A stretch of DNA of 56,926 nucleotides from Pseudomonas japonica (GCF_900188455.1 NZ_FZOL01000033.1:1-56926), one strand, 5' to 3'. Counted from the first letter of the stretch, positions 44,288 through 53,044 are shown. The notes: generated from the letters alone by a model not told the origin. Numbers and translations are program-made.

Positions 44288-45515
44288 CAAATCGACGCTG
44301 CTGGCGCCCGTGCTCGGCGGCCTGGCCCGCGGTGCCGTGACCGCGCAACTGCGCCGCCTGCGCCACGGCCATCTGCGCCTGGTCGGCGCGGATCGCCAGT
44401 GGAGTTTCGGCGACCCCGCCAGCCCCCTGCAGGCCGAGGTGGAAATCCTCGACGACGAGGCCTGGAGCCTGGTCGCCGGAAACGGCTCCATCGGTGCCGG
44501 CGAGGCCTATATCCACGGCTACTGGCGCAGCCCCGACGTGGCCGCGGTCACCCGCCTGTTCGTTGCCAACCTCGATGTACTGGACGCCCTCGAAGGCGGC
44601 CTGGCGCGCTTCGGCCGCCCTGCCCTGCGCCTGCTGCACCGGCTCAACCGCAATGACCGGCACGGCTCGCGGCGCAATATCCTCGCCCACTACGACCTCG
44701 GCAATGCCCTGTTCGAACGCCTGCTCGATCCCACCATGATGTACTCGGCGGCACGCTTCAGCAGCGCCGGGCAGAGCCTGGAACACGCGCAGTTGCACAA
44801 GCTCGACGAGATCTGCCGCAAGCTCGAACTGCGCCCCGACGAACACCTGCTGGAAATCGGCACGGGCTGGGGCAGCCTGGCGATCCACGCGGCGACCCGC
44901 TGCGGTTGCCGGGTGACCACCACCACCCTGTCCGAGGCGCAGTACGCCCACACCCTGCAGCGGGTGCGGGCGCTGGGCCTGGAGCAGCGCATCCGCGTGC
45001 TGCGCGAGGACTATCGCGACCTGCGCGGGCGCTTCGACAAGCTGGTGTCGATCGAGATGATCGAAGCGGTCGGTCATCGCTACCTGCCCACCTACTTCCG
45101 CCAGTGCGCCGGCTTGCTGAAGGACGATGGCCTGATGCTGCTGCAGGCCATCACCATCCGCGACCAGCGCTACGCCCAGGCGCGGCGTTCGGTGGACTTC
45201 ATCCAGCGCTACATCTTCCCCGGCGGCGCCCTGCCCTCGCTGAGCGTGCTGCTCGCCACCGCCAGCCAGCAGACCGCGCTGAACCTGGTGCATATGGAGG
45301 ACTTCGGCCAGGACTACGCGCGCACCCTGCGCCACTGGCGCGACAACCTGCGCCAGTCGCGGACGGCGTTGAGCGAGCTGGGCTATGACGACAGCTTCCA
45401 GCGCTTGTGGGAGTTCTACCTGTGTTACTGCCAGGGCGGCTTCGAAGAGCGGGCGATCGGCGTGGCGCAATTGCTGTGGGCCGGACCGCGGGCGCGACGG
45501 GCGGCGCTGGAGTGA
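44262..45515 (+). CDS. Cyclopropane-fatty-acyl-phospholipid synthase-like methyltransferase
   Basis: 417 residues from ATG 44262, with GAGGAG upstream. The SAM motif is LLEIGTGWGSLAIHAA, and Cfa-specific parts are NILAHYDLGNALFERLLDPTMMYSAA, VSIEMIEAVGHRYLPTYF and SVDFIQRYIFPGG. It uses SAM to methylate or cyclopropanate the double bond of a phospholipid acyl chain. In this gene context the UfaM-like role (methylating a diunsaturated chain on the way to furan fatty acids) is an alternative to true cyclopropanation. The sequence alone cannot separate the two. Confidence 0.88.
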   Translation: MSNPTLSVSKSTLLAPVLGGLARGAVTAQLRRLRHGHLRLVGADRQWSFGDPASPLQAEVEILDDEAWSLVAGNGSIGAGEAYIHGYWRSPDVAAVTRLFVANLDVLDALEGGLARFGRPALRLLHRLNRNDRHGSRRNILAHYDLGNALFERLLDPTMMYSAARFSSAGQSLEHAQLHKLDEICRKLELRPDEHLLEIGTGWGSLAIHAATRCGCRVTTTTLSEAQYAHTLQRVRALGLEQRIRVLREDYRDLRGRFDKLVSIEMIEAVGHRYLPTYFRQCAGLLKDDGLMLLQAITIRDQRYAQARRSVDFIQRYIFPGGALPSLSVLLATASQQTALNLVHMEDFGQDYARTLRHWRDNLRQSRTALSELGYDDSFQRLWEFYLCYCQGGFEERAIGVAQLLWAGPRARRAALE

Positions 45516-46003
45516 CACGCACCTGGCTGCTCGGCAATGCCCTGTGGTTGCAGGCGGGCTGGTGGGGGTGCGTGCTTGGGGCGCGGTATCCGGGGTTATT
45601 GCTGGCGGTGCTGGCGGGGTTGCTGGTGCATTTGTGGCTGTGTCGCCAAAGGATCGCTGAGTTGCGCGTGCTGCTGATCATCGGCCTGGCGGGCTGCGCG
45701 CTCGATACGGTGCTGGGGGCTGCCGGCGTCTTCGATTTCGCCCAGCGTCCGCTGCCACTGTGGCTGGCGCTGCTGTGGCTGGTGCTGGCCAGCGGGATGC
45801 GCCACAGCCTGGCGGGGCTGGCTCGACCGGTGTGGCTCGCGGTGCTCTGCGGGTTGCTTGGCGGGCCCTTGGCTTATCTGGCCGGCGCACGGCTGACGGG
45901 GGTCGGTTTGCCTTTGGGGATGATGGCGACGACGCTGGTGCTGGCGCCGGTCTGGGCGGTCTGGTTTCCGCTATCGCTGCGTCTGGCAGCCCGAAAGCAG
46001 TAG
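45512..46003 (+). CDS. DUF2878 family membrane protein
   Basis: 163 residues from GTG 45512, overlapping the previous stop. About five membrane helices: LLGNALWLQAGWWGCVLGARYPG, LLLAVLAGLLVHLWL, LLIIGLAGCALDTVLGAAGVF, PLWLALLWLVLASGMRHSL and the final LVLAPVWAVWFPLSLRL. The opening and the CALDTVLGAAGVFDF motif fit DUF2878. Function is unknown; it travels with the DUF1365/Cfa genes. It ends the rightward operon and faces the photolyase gene 32 bp away. Confidence 0.85.
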   Translation: MTRTWLLGNALWLQAGWWGCVLGARYPGLLLAVLAGLLVHLWLCRQRIAELRVLLIIGLAGCALDTVLGAAGVFDFAQRPLPLWLALLWLVLASGMRHSLAGLARPVWLAVLCGLLGGPLAYLAGARLTGVGLPLGMMATTLVLAPVWAVWFPLSLRLAARKQ

Positions 46004-46035
46004 CAGCAGGCACTGCGATCGCGGTGCAACAACGT

Positions 46036-47580
46036 CTACAACGCCTCCCCCGCATCCAGCCGTGCCAGCAGCGCCTCGCCCCGCTGCCACAGCGCTTCCC
46101 GCCGCGCCGGCTGCATCCTGTCAAGATTGCCGTAGAGCAAGGCCATGCGCTGATTGCCGGCGAAGGTTCGCCGGTGGCGCATCAGAAAATGCCAGTACAA
46201 GGCATTGAACGGACAGGCATCCTCCTCCACCGCACGCTCCACCCGATATGCGCAGTTCGCACAGTGATCGGACATGCGCTGGATGTACTTGCCGCTGGCG
46301 CAATACGGTTTGGAACCGAGGAACCCGCCATCGGCATGCATCACCATGCCCAGGGTATTGGGCAGTTCCACCCAGTCGTAGGCATCCATGTACACCGCCA
46401 GGTACCACTCGCAGATCTGCGCCGGCGCGATGCCGGCCAGCAGGGCGAAGTTGCCGGTGACCATCAGCCGCTGGATATGGTGCGCATAGCCCAGTTCCAG
46501 GGTCTGCCCGATCACCTGGGCCATGCAGCGCATCTGCGTCTGGCCATCCCAGTAGAACCCGGGCAACGGCCGGCGATTGCCCAGCGCATTCAACTGCGCG
46601 TACTCGGGCATGCGCAGCCAGTAGATGCCGCGCACATACTCGCGCCAGCCAATCAACTGGCGGATGAAACCCTCCGCCGCATTCAGCGGCACCTCGTTGC
46701 GCCGCCAGGCCCGCTCGACGTCCTCACACAGCCGCCGCACGTCCAGCAGGCCGATATTCAGCGCCGCGCTGATCCGCGCATGGAACAGATATGGCTCGCC
46801 CTCGGCCATGGCGTCCTGGTAGTCGCCGAACGCCGTCAGGCCATGTTCGAGAAAGTGCCGCCACAGCGCCTCGGCCTCGACATGGGTCACCGGGTAGTCG
46901 AAGCCCTCGGCATTGCCGTAGTGATCCTTGAAGCGCCGGCGTACCAGATCGATGACCTCGGTAGTGATCGCATCCGCCTTGAAGCTCGCGGTAAACGGCC
47001 CACGCACCTTGCGCGGCAGCGGCTTGCGGTTGTCCTTGTCGTAATTCCAGGCACCACCCGCTGGCCCGCCGTCCGGCTCCAGCAACAGCTGACTGCGCTT
47101 GCGCATGCCGTGGTAGAAATTTTCCATGCGCAGTTGCGTGCGCCCGTTCGCCCAGCGCGCGAAGGCCTCGCGGGAACAGAGAAAACGCCGGTCGCGGTGC
47201 CAGACCATGGGCAGGTCGCACGCGCGCATGCTCTGCTCCAGACGCCACTCGCCGCACTCGGTGACGTGTACTTCCTCAGCCTTGAGCTTCCCGTGCCAGC
47301 GCTTGAGTTCGCCAACGATGCTGCCGCTGTTGCCGCGCGCGTCCAGGGTCACGTACTCCACCCGCCAGCCACGCGCACGCAAGGCTTCGGCAAAATGGCG
47401 CATGGCGCTGAGGACCAGGATGATCTTGCGCGGATGGTGCGGCACATAGCGGGTTTCGTCCTCGACCTCGGCCATCAGCAGTACGTCGCGGGCCGGGTCG
47501 AGGGCACGCAGCAGATCGAGGTCGAAGGACAGCTGGTCGCCCAGCACCAGACCCAGGCGCGGCGCCTGGCGCCGGGTCAC
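46036..47580 (-). CDS. Iron-sulfur photolyase/cryptochrome (FeS-BCP, (6-4) photolyase type)
   Basis: 514 residues from GTG 47580, overlapping the stop of the DUF3833 gene. The N terminus LGLVLGDQLSFDLDLLRALDP is the DPRP (PF04244) signature. The C-terminal half holds cysteines in PYCASGKY, HCANCAYRVERAVEEDACPF; the C-x2-C to C spacing of 13 equals that of the [4Fe-4S] ligands of Agrobacterium PhrB. Such enzymes bind FAD and a lumazine and repair (6-4) photoproducts. The gene belongs to a leftward light-type operon. Confidence 0.93.
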   Translation of the reverse strand: MTRRQAPRLGLVLGDQLSFDLDLLRALDPARDVLLMAEVEDETRYVPHHPRKIILVLSAMRHFAEALRARGWRVEYVTLDARGNSGSIVGELKRWHGKLKAEEVHVTECGEWRLEQSMRACDLPMVWHRDRRFLCSREAFARWANGRTQLRMENFYHGMRKRSQLLLEPDGGPAGGAWNYDKDNRKPLPRKVRGPFTASFKADAITTEVIDLVRRRFKDHYGNAEGFDYPVTHVEAEALWRHFLEHGLTAFGDYQDAMAEGEPYLFHARISAALNIGLLDVRRLCEDVERAWRRNEVPLNAAEGFIRQLIGWREYVRGIYWLRMPEYAQLNALGNRRPLPGFYWDGQTQMRCMAQVIGQTLELGYAHHIQRLMVTGNFALLAGIAPAQICEWYLAVYMDAYDWVELPNTLGMVMHADGGFLGSKPYCASGKYIQRMSDHCANCAYRVERAVEEDACPFNALYWHFLMRHRRTFAGNQRMALLYGNLDRMQPARREALWQRGEALLARLDAGEAL

Positions 47581-48113
47581 CGGGCGCCCTCCGGCAGGCG
47601 ACGGAAGAACAGGGTGATCTGCCCGACCTCGACCCCGAGCTTGCTCATGCGGGTGCGGTTGATCAGGGTGTCCTCGTCCATCAGGTACATCCAGTCGTCC
47701 ATGTCCATCACCCAGTTGCGCCCATCCACTGGCAGGTCCAGGCGATAGCGCCAGTGCAGGGCATTGCCGGACACCTGGCCCTGGGCATCGCCGACCACGT
47801 CGCCAGCCCGCCCGATCCAGCGGCCATCGCCTTGCGGGGTCAGGGTCCAGGTGCGGCGCTGGGTGGTGCCATCGCTGTAGACGAAATGCTCGTCGAGAAT
47901 CAGCCGCTCGCCGTCGCGGCGGCTGTCGATGCTTACGTGGAAGCGCTTGACCACTTCCCCCGAACGCTTCTGGAACATGCCCCAGGCCTGCACCGGGCGC
48001 GAGAAATAGGCGGCGAGGTCGAGGCGCGGTTGCTGGTCGGCATAGCGGTCGACCTCGACGTTGCCGCAGCTGCCGAGCAACAGGCAGGCGAACAGGATCA
48101 GCAAGACGCGCAT
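47577..48113 (-). CDS. DUF3833 family lipoprotein
   Basis: 178 residues from the ATG at 48113, seven bases after GAGGAGA; the earlier ATG at 48119 is too close to it. The N terminus MRVLLILFACLLLGSCGN is a lipoprotein signal with lipobox LGSC. The body has DLAAYFSRPVQAWGMFQKRSGEVVKRF and WMYLMDEDTLINRTRMSKLG, as in DUF3833. Lipocalin-like strands suggest a lipid-binding role. It lies between the chalcone-isomerase-like gene and the photolyase gene. Confidence 0.88.
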   Translation of the reverse strand: MRVLLILFACLLLGSCGNVEVDRYADQQPRLDLAAYFSRPVQAWGMFQKRSGEVVKRFHVSIDSRRDGERLILDEHFVYSDGTTQRRTWTLTPQGDGRWIGRAGDVVGDAQGQVSGNALHWRYRLDLPVDGRNWVMDMDDWMYLMDEDTLINRTRMSKLGVEVGQITLFFRRLPEGAR

Positions 48114-48115
48114 GG

Positions 48116-48664
48116 TCATTCTCCTCGGTCGGTGCCGGCGCGCCCGAGCAAGGCCTGGCGCAGTTGTGGCTCGCGGGCCCGCGGGTCGAGCCAGATGGCG
48201 AAGAACGCTCGGGCGAAGGCCGCCTCGTTGATCTGGCGACGCAACTGACCGTCGACGTAGAAACGACAGCCCTGCCCGGGCAGGTACACCCCGGTAATGC
48301 GCATCCCCGGGCGCACATCGACGAAGGCCTGACGCATCAGGCCGGCCCAGCGGTCGAGGGTCGCCTCGCTCAGGCTGTCGCCGCCGAGCCGGCGCATCTC
48401 GTCGAGACTGGCCTCGACCAGGGTTTCCCGCGACAGCGTGCGATGGTAGGTCAGTTCCAGGGCGAAGGGGGATGCCCAATCCAGCGGCGCCACGGCACTC
48501 CAGGTGCGCGCGCTGTACAGGCGCAGGCCGAACCAGCTGAACTCGCCAGCGCCGACCGCTCGCGCGCCTGGCACCCCGGGGCGCCAGTCGGCCGTGGCCG
48601 ATTGCGCCGTCGCCAGCAGCAGACAGAAGCACAGGCGGCCAAGCCAGTGTCTTTCGCCAACCAT
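48116..48664 (-). CDS. Chalcone-isomerase-like secreted protein
   Basis: 182 residues with a signal peptide ending near ATADW. The middle shows GEFSWFGLRLYSARTWS, ALELTYHRTLSRETLVEASLDEMRRLG and GVYLPGQGCRFYVDGQL, the bacterial chalcone-isomerase-like (PF16036) pattern. These proteins have the fatty-acid-binding fold of plant chalcone isomerases but usually no known catalysis. First gene of the leftward photo-stress operon; the next gene starts within its stop region. Confidence 0.85.
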   Translation of the reverse strand: MVGERHWLGRLCFCLLLATAQSATADWRPGVPGARAVGAGEFSWFGLRLYSARTWSAVAPLDWASPFALELTYHRTLSRETLVEASLDEMRRLGGDSLSEATLDRWAGLMRQAFVDVRPGMRITGVYLPGQGCRFYVDGQLRRQINEAAFARAFFAIWLDPRAREPQLRQALLGRAGTDRGE

Positions 48665-48693
48665 GAGCCTCGGCCCTCATGTTTTACAGTTGT

Positions 48694-48717
48694 TGTACAA
48701 GTATATTTATTTGTACA
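48694..48717. promoter_or_regulatory. LitR-type direct-repeat operator in the divergent promoter
   Basis: TGTACA at 48694-48699 and 48712-48717, again exactly 12 bp apart, between the chalcone-isomerase-like gene and the lipocalin gene. AT-rich spacer with TATATT and TATACT on opposite strands could supply -10 elements. The same arrangement precedes the operon at 41060, so both are probably under one regulator. Confidence 0.74.
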
Positions 48718-48806
48718 ACAAAGCCTGGAAAAAGTTTGCACAACTTTCCCGACGGTCCCGCCTCAAAGACCAGGAGAGCGGTGCATTCATTCCTCCGGAG
48801 GTCGTC

Positions 48807-49367
48807 ATGTCGATACGCGCGCCCCTGCTGCTGTCCTGCCTGATGCTGGCCCTGGCCGGCTGCTCCAGTCCCGAGCGTTCGGGGTCACCGCCCGAGACCC
48901 AGCAGGTCGACCTCGAGCGTTACCAGGGCACCTGGTACGAACAGGCCCGCCTGCCGATGTTCTTCCAGCGCAACTGCGTGCAGTCGGAGGCGCACTACCG
49001 CCTGCGCGACGACGGTCGCGTCGAGGTGAACAATCGCTGCAAGGAACACGACGGCCAATGGAACGAGGCCCACGGCATCGCCGAGGCGCAGGTGCCGGGG
49101 CGTACCGACAAGCTGTGGGTGCGCTTCGACAACTGGTTCAGCCGCCTCGCCCCGGGGCTGACCAAGGGCGAGTATTGGGTGCTGTACCACGATGCGCAGT
49201 ACCGGGTGGCCCTGGTCGGGCACCCGGACCGCGAGTACCTGTGGCTGTTGTCGCGGGAAAAGGAAATCGGCGCGGCGCAGCGCGAGGAACTGCTGCGCAT
49301 CGCCCGTGAGCGCGGCTATGACACCCATGGGCTGATCTGGCGCCAGAGCGCCGTCCCGGAACAATAG
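48807..49367 (+). CDS. Outer-membrane lipocalin (Blc family)
   Basis: 186 residues from ATG 48807, with GGAGG upstream. Lipoprotein signal peptide with lipobox LAGC (Cys near residue 19). Lipocalin signature VDLERYQGTWYEQARLPMFFQ (GTWYE) and the later YWVLYHDAQYRVALVGHPDREYLWLLSR confirm Blc. Blc binds fatty acids or lysophospholipids and is linked to membrane stress. It is divergent from the photolyase operon and shares the TGTACA repeat. Confidence 0.93.
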   Translation: MSIRAPLLLSCLMLALAGCSSPERSGSPPETQQVDLERYQGTWYEQARLPMFFQRNCVQSEAHYRLRDDGRVEVNNRCKEHDGQWNEAHGIAEAQVPGRTDKLWVRFDNWFSRLAPGLTKGEYWVLYHDAQYRVALVGHPDREYLWLLSREKEIGAAQREELLRIARERGYDTHGLIWRQSAVPEQ

Positions 49368-49430
49368 CGGCGCTCGACGGCCCGGCACGCGCTGGTTACC
49401 CTTGCGCCCTTTCGACAGGACCGACAAGCC

Positions 49431-49805
49431 ATGACGATCTACCAGGGAAGCTGCCTGTGCGCGGCGGTGCGCTACGAACTGCTGGGTGAGCCGAAAGCGG
49501 TCAGTCACTGCCATTGCGGACAGTGCCGCAAAGGCCACGGCGCCGCGTTCGCCAGCTACGGCAGCGTGCCCCGCGGCGAATTGCGGATTGTCGCAGGCGC
49601 CGAGCAGCTCAAGGCATTCGCCTCCTCGCCCACGGTGCTGCGCGAGTTCTGCGGGTGCTGCGGGTCGAGCCTGTTCTGGTCGCGCGCCAGCGGCGAGCAT
49701 GCCGACTGGGTGTCGGTGGCGTTGGCAACGCTGGACACCCCGTTCGTGCCGCGCAAGGAAAAGCACATCCATATCGAATCCCGCCTGCCCTGGCCGGGGA
49801 TTTGA
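49431..49805 (+). CDS. GFA/CENP-V family zinc-binding protein
   Basis: 124 residues of the GFA (glutathione-dependent formaldehyde-activating-like) fold. Zinc cysteines are in GSCLCAAVRY, CHCGQCRKGHG and FCGCCGSSLFW. Most members are of unknown function; true S-hydroxymethylglutathione synthase activity is doubtful for this family in general. The gene starts 63 bp after the lipocalin and is followed by a methyltransferase gene. Confidence 0.9.
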   Translation: MTIYQGSCLCAAVRYELLGEPKAVSHCHCGQCRKGHGAAFASYGSVPRGELRIVAGAEQLKAFASSPTVLREFCGCCGSSLFWSRASGEHADWVSVALATLDTPFVPRKEKHIHIESRLPWPGI

Positions 49806-49872
49806 AATCCGCGCGAATGCCCGCCAGAATCGCCGCCCGATTGGCCTGCTGCCGTCCTTGCGAGGTATCCCG

Positions 49873-50568
49873 TTGAATCCCCAGACCCTGTCCCGCCGCC
49901 TGGAGCGCGTCGCGGCCCATGTCCCGGCCGGCGCGCGACTGGCCGATATCGGCTCGGACCACGCCTACCTGCCCGTGGCGCTGATGCACCGTGGGCTGAT
50001 CGTCGCGGCGGTGGCCGGCGAGGTGGCGTCGACCCCGTACAACGCGGCACTGCGCAGCGTGCGCGAGAACGGGCTGGAGCAGGCGATCGTGGTGCGCCAT
50101 GCCAGTGGCTTGCGGGCGATCGAGGTGGCGGACGGGATTACCGCGATCACCCTGTGCGGCATGGGCGGCGAGACCATCCGCGACATTCTCCAGGCCGACC
50201 GCGAACGCCTTGGCGGTCATGAGCGCCTGGTGCTGCAGCCCAATGGTGGCGGGCAGCCGTTGCGCCGCTGGTTGATGGACAACGGCTATCGGATCGTGGC
50301 GGAAGAGGTGTTGCGGGAGAACCGCTTCGACTACGAGATCGTCGTCGCCGAGCGCAGCGGGCCGGTGGTGTACAGCGAACAGGAGCTGTACTTCGGGCCG
50401 TTGCTGCTGCGCGAGCGCGGTGCGGCGTTCATCGCCAAATGGCAGCGGTTGTTGCGGTTGAAGCGCAAGACGCTGGAGGGGTTGTCGCGGGCGAGGCAGG
50501 CGGTGGCGGAGGAGAGGCTGCGGGAACTGGGCCAGCAGATTCGCTGGATCAGTGAGCTGTTGGGGTGA
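49873..50568 (+). CDS. tRNA (adenine-N1)-methyltransferase, TrmK family
   Basis: 231 residues from a TTG at 49873, eight bases after CGAGG; no ATG or GTG gives a complete N terminus. The family pattern is LSRRLERVAAHVPAGARLADIGSDHAYLPVALM, with motif I DIGSDHAYLP, then GEVASTPYNAAL and ITLCGMGGETI, typical of TrmK/YqfN (COG2384). The model enzyme methylates A22 of tRNA in Gram-positives; the role in Pseudomonas is less clear. A coiled C-terminal helix bundle (residues 190-231) is also typical. Confidence 0.85.
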   Translation: MNPQTLSRRLERVAAHVPAGARLADIGSDHAYLPVALMHRGLIVAAVAGEVASTPYNAALRSVRENGLEQAIVVRHASGLRAIEVADGITAITLCGMGGETIRDILQADRERLGGHERLVLQPNGGGQPLRRWLMDNGYRIVAEEVLRENRFDYEIVVAERSGPVVYSEQELYFGPLLLRERGAAFIAKWQRLLRLKRKTLEGLSRARQAVAEERLRELGQQIRWISELLG

Positions 50569-50608
50569 CATGTGGTGGCTTGCCAGGGGAACCGCATCAA
50601 GGCCGCCA

Positions 50609-50923
50609 GGTGCCTGTCTTGAGTCTTGTAGCGCTCTCAAGATCGAGCGCCGCCCGCGCGGCGCATCGCGAGCGCGCTCGCTCCTACATTTTTTGCAACG
50701 TGCCTATGTCTGTCAGGCCATGGTTGACCGCCTTGTGTGTACGACGCGGTATCGCGTCGACCCCAACAGCTTCCCCGCGATAAATCGCCAAGCGCCAAAG
50801 ACTGGCAACGCCGCTCTCACAGGCCATGGCACGTTGCAAAAAATGTAGGAGCGAGCGCGCTCGCGATGCGCCGCGCGGGCGGCGCTCGATCTCATAGGCG
50901 CTACAAGACTCAAGACAGGCACC
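50609..50923. repeat. Nested-palindrome composite repeat, copy B
   Basis: A 315-bp inverted repeat starting GGTGCCTGTCTTGAGTCTTG and ending in its complement. Each arm holds one GATCGAGCGCCGCCCGCGCG module and a GAGCGCGCTCGCTCCTACA block. The core of about 155 bp, bounded by TTTTTTGCAACGTGCC and its complement, aligns in reverse orientation with the core at 24685-24830. Compared with copy A, one REP module is missing from each arm. An inner hairpin GACGCGGTATCGCGTC lies near 50740. Confidence 0.85.
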
Positions 50924-51250
50924 CAGCTAGACAACACTTCCCTGAGAGCATATTCACCAAACCGTCACGATTGGCCCTCGCAACGACCATAAAACCTGCC
51001 GCCCCAATCGATTTACTGAACGACAACCCGCGAAACAGACAACCAGCCATCAATCTGCCAGCTATATTTCCCAGAACTCCATAACCTCTTTTTTTGTCCC
51101 CTTTTTCTATCCCTGTTTTTCTGCTTATGTACGCTCTTTTGCCGCAGTGCCCCGAGCGCTGCCAAGCCGACAGGAAGTCTGCCCGATGGCTCGCCGCCGC
51201 CTTTTGCGTCGCGGCCATGTTCAAGCGTTACCAACCGGACTACCTGACTT
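50924..51250. other. Intergenic region before the diguanylate cyclase
   Basis: About 330 bp without a gene I can support. It has a lower GC content than the neighbours and a pyrimidine-rich tract (51090-51130, with T7 and T5 runs). A leftward frame of 104 codons exists but shows no family features. No clear promoter or ribosome site for the following gene is visible. Confidence 0.5.
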
Positions 51251-52114
51251 ATGCCCGTTGACCTGCAAGCGCTCTACCCCAAGCTGATCCACTTGATGCT
51301 GGATACGGTGTTCGTCGTCGACCGGGACGACCAGATCGTCTTCGTCAGCGATGCCTGCCAGGCCTTGCTCGGTTACCGCTCCGACGAGTTGGTCGGCACC
51401 TCCATCACCCACTACATGCACCCGGAAGACCTGGCCGCCACCCGGGCGTCGATTGTTCGCGTGATGAACGGGCAGCCGCATTTCGACTTCCGCAATCGCT
51501 ATATCCGCAAGGATGGCGGTGTCGTCTACATCCTCTGGGCGGCGTTCTGGTCGGATGAGGTGGGCGCGCGGATCGGCGTCGCGCGCAACATCACCGCACT
51601 GGCCAAGGCCGAGGAAGAGCTGCGTTTCCTCGCTCATCACGACCCGCTGACCAAACTGACCAATCGTTCGCTGTTCACTGATCGGCTGCATACCGCCCTG
51701 CTCTCCGCGCATCGGCACAACAGCCAGTTCGCCTTGCTGTTTCTCGATATCAACGACTTCAAGGGCATCAACGATGAATATGGACACAGGATGGGTGACC
51801 GCATCCTGTGCGTGATTGCCCGGCGCCTGGAAGAATGCGTTCGCGAAACCGATACGGTGGCGAGGATGGGCGGCGATGAGTTCATTGTGCTGCTGACCGA
51901 GATTCATTCGGAGAACGCGGTATCGGAAAAGGTCGCGCAGATTCTTGCGGTGATGGCCGAGCCGCTGGAGGAGGATTTTGACGGGTTGGCGATGCCGTCC
52001 TGCAGTATCGGGGTGGCGTGCTATCCGGGGGATGGGGAGGATGCGGACACCCTGCTCAGTCATGCGGATGGGGACATGTACCAGATCAAGCGGCGGCGGT
52101 CGGAGGTGGGATAA
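51251..52114 (+). CDS. PAS-GGDEF diguanylate cyclase
   Basis: 287 residues, no membrane segment. Residues 10-130 form a PAS domain (DTVFVVDRDDQIVFVSDACQALLGYRSDELVGTSITHYMHPEDL plus a PAC-like RYIRKDGGVVYILWAAFW). Residues 130-287 are GGDEF: active-site MGGDEF is intact, and RETD five residues before it is a product-inhibition I-site. It makes c-di-GMP from GTP in the cytoplasm in response to an unknown PAS signal. No ribosome site is obvious before the ATG. Confidence 0.94.
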   Translation: MPVDLQALYPKLIHLMLDTVFVVDRDDQIVFVSDACQALLGYRSDELVGTSITHYMHPEDLAATRASIVRVMNGQPHFDFRNRYIRKDGGVVYILWAAFWSDEVGARIGVARNITALAKAEEELRFLAHHDPLTKLTNRSLFTDRLHTALLSAHRHNSQFALLFLDINDFKGINDEYGHRMGDRILCVIARRLEECVRETDTVARMGGDEFIVLLTEIHSENAVSEKVAQILAVMAEPLEEDFDGLAMPSCSIGVACYPGDGEDADTLLSHADGDMYQIKRRRSEVG

Positions 52115-52156
52115 GTCCCCCGGCTGATCATTGCCGGACAGTGGCTCCCGGACGAC

Positions 52157-53044
52157 TCAGACGCCCGGAGGTGGCGTCCCGGCTTCGCTCAGCATATAGA
52201 GCCGGCACTGCTCGAAGATCCGCTTCGCCAGCTCCGCATCCTCTGCCCACAGACGTTTGTAGGCCCGCAGGCAACCCGAGTGAGGCAGGTTCGGCTGGGT
52301 CATCCGCGCGATCAATGCCAGGTCGGACTCGCTGGCCGTCCCCTGCGCCTGCGCAAGCAAGGCCGGGCCGAACAGGGCAAGCATGCGCGCGCGGTCGCGG
52401 TGCAACTGCTCGCGGTCGTTGAGCCCGAAGAAATCAATGATGATCTGGCCACGCAAGCGTCGTGGTCCGTCGGCCTGGGTGGGGACAGCCACCGTCGCCA
52501 CGAAGGTGATCAGTTCCTCGGGATCCTCCGCCTGCGCACCAATCGGATAGCAGAGAAACGCTTGCTCGCTGCCAAGGTTGGCGATGGGCGCCAGGAGAGC
52601 GCCGCGAGCCGCGCCTATCGGGAAGTAGTTGAGCTTGAACGTGGTGTTGCACACCTTGCACGACGCCGCGTAGTTCAGCGGGTCATAGGCCAGCCAGTAG
52701 TAGCCTTTCTCGCTGGCGTCACCGGTTGCCACCGGATAGTGCAGCCGCGGGTGACGCTGTGGATCCGGCCAGCTGAGCACCGCGGATTTTGGCCGGAAAT
52801 GTTCGAGGTCGAACTCGATCGTGCCGTACTGCGGGCTTTCGAACTGGCGCTCACAGAACACGCACTTGTTCAGTTGCACCTTCATGAAGACCGGCTTGAC
52901 CGTGCTCCAGATCGAAGTCTTTTCCTTGAACTGCTGCGCGTCGACCAGCTTCTGCGTGCGCTTGCCGGCGTTGCTGGTCCAGCGCGGGTCGGCCGCGTCG
53001 ATTTCCTGGGCCAGCGCCTCGGGCTCGATCGGGTACTTGATCAT
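52157..53044 (-). CDS. HNH endonuclease, Septu PtuB-like
   Basis: 295 residues; the start overlaps the ATPase stop (ATGA). It contains an HNH/McrA-type zinc nuclease: Cys61-x2-Cys64 (KCVFCERQF), then FDLEHFRPKS with His82, and SCKVCN further on. The C-x2-C...EHFRPK...C-x2-C layout is that of the PtuB/retron-associated HNH family (TIGR02646 type). The C-terminal 130 residues are helical and unassigned. Paired with an SMC-like ATPase, this is the architecture of Septu anti-phage systems. Function inferred from domain pairing. Confidence 0.8.
   Translation of the reverse strand: MIKYPIEPEALAQEIDAADPRWTSNAGKRTQKLVDAQQFKEKTSIWSTVKPVFMKVQLNKCVFCERQFESPQYGTIEFDLEHFRPKSAVLSWPDPQRHPRLHYPVATGDASEKGYYWLAYDPLNYAASCKVCNTTFKLNYFPIGAARGALLAPIANLGSEQAFLCYPIGAQAEDPEELITFVATVAVPTQADGPRRLRGQIIIDFFGLNDREQLHRDRARMLALFGPALLAQAQGTASESDLALIARMTQPNLPHSGCLRAYKRLWAEDAELAKRIFEQCRLYMLSEAGTPPPGV

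Noticed and set aside
50910..51224. Minus-strand frame of 104 codons
   Set aside because: Begins next to the composite repeat, has no recognisable domain or ribosome site, and overlaps pyrimidine-rich noncoding sequence.
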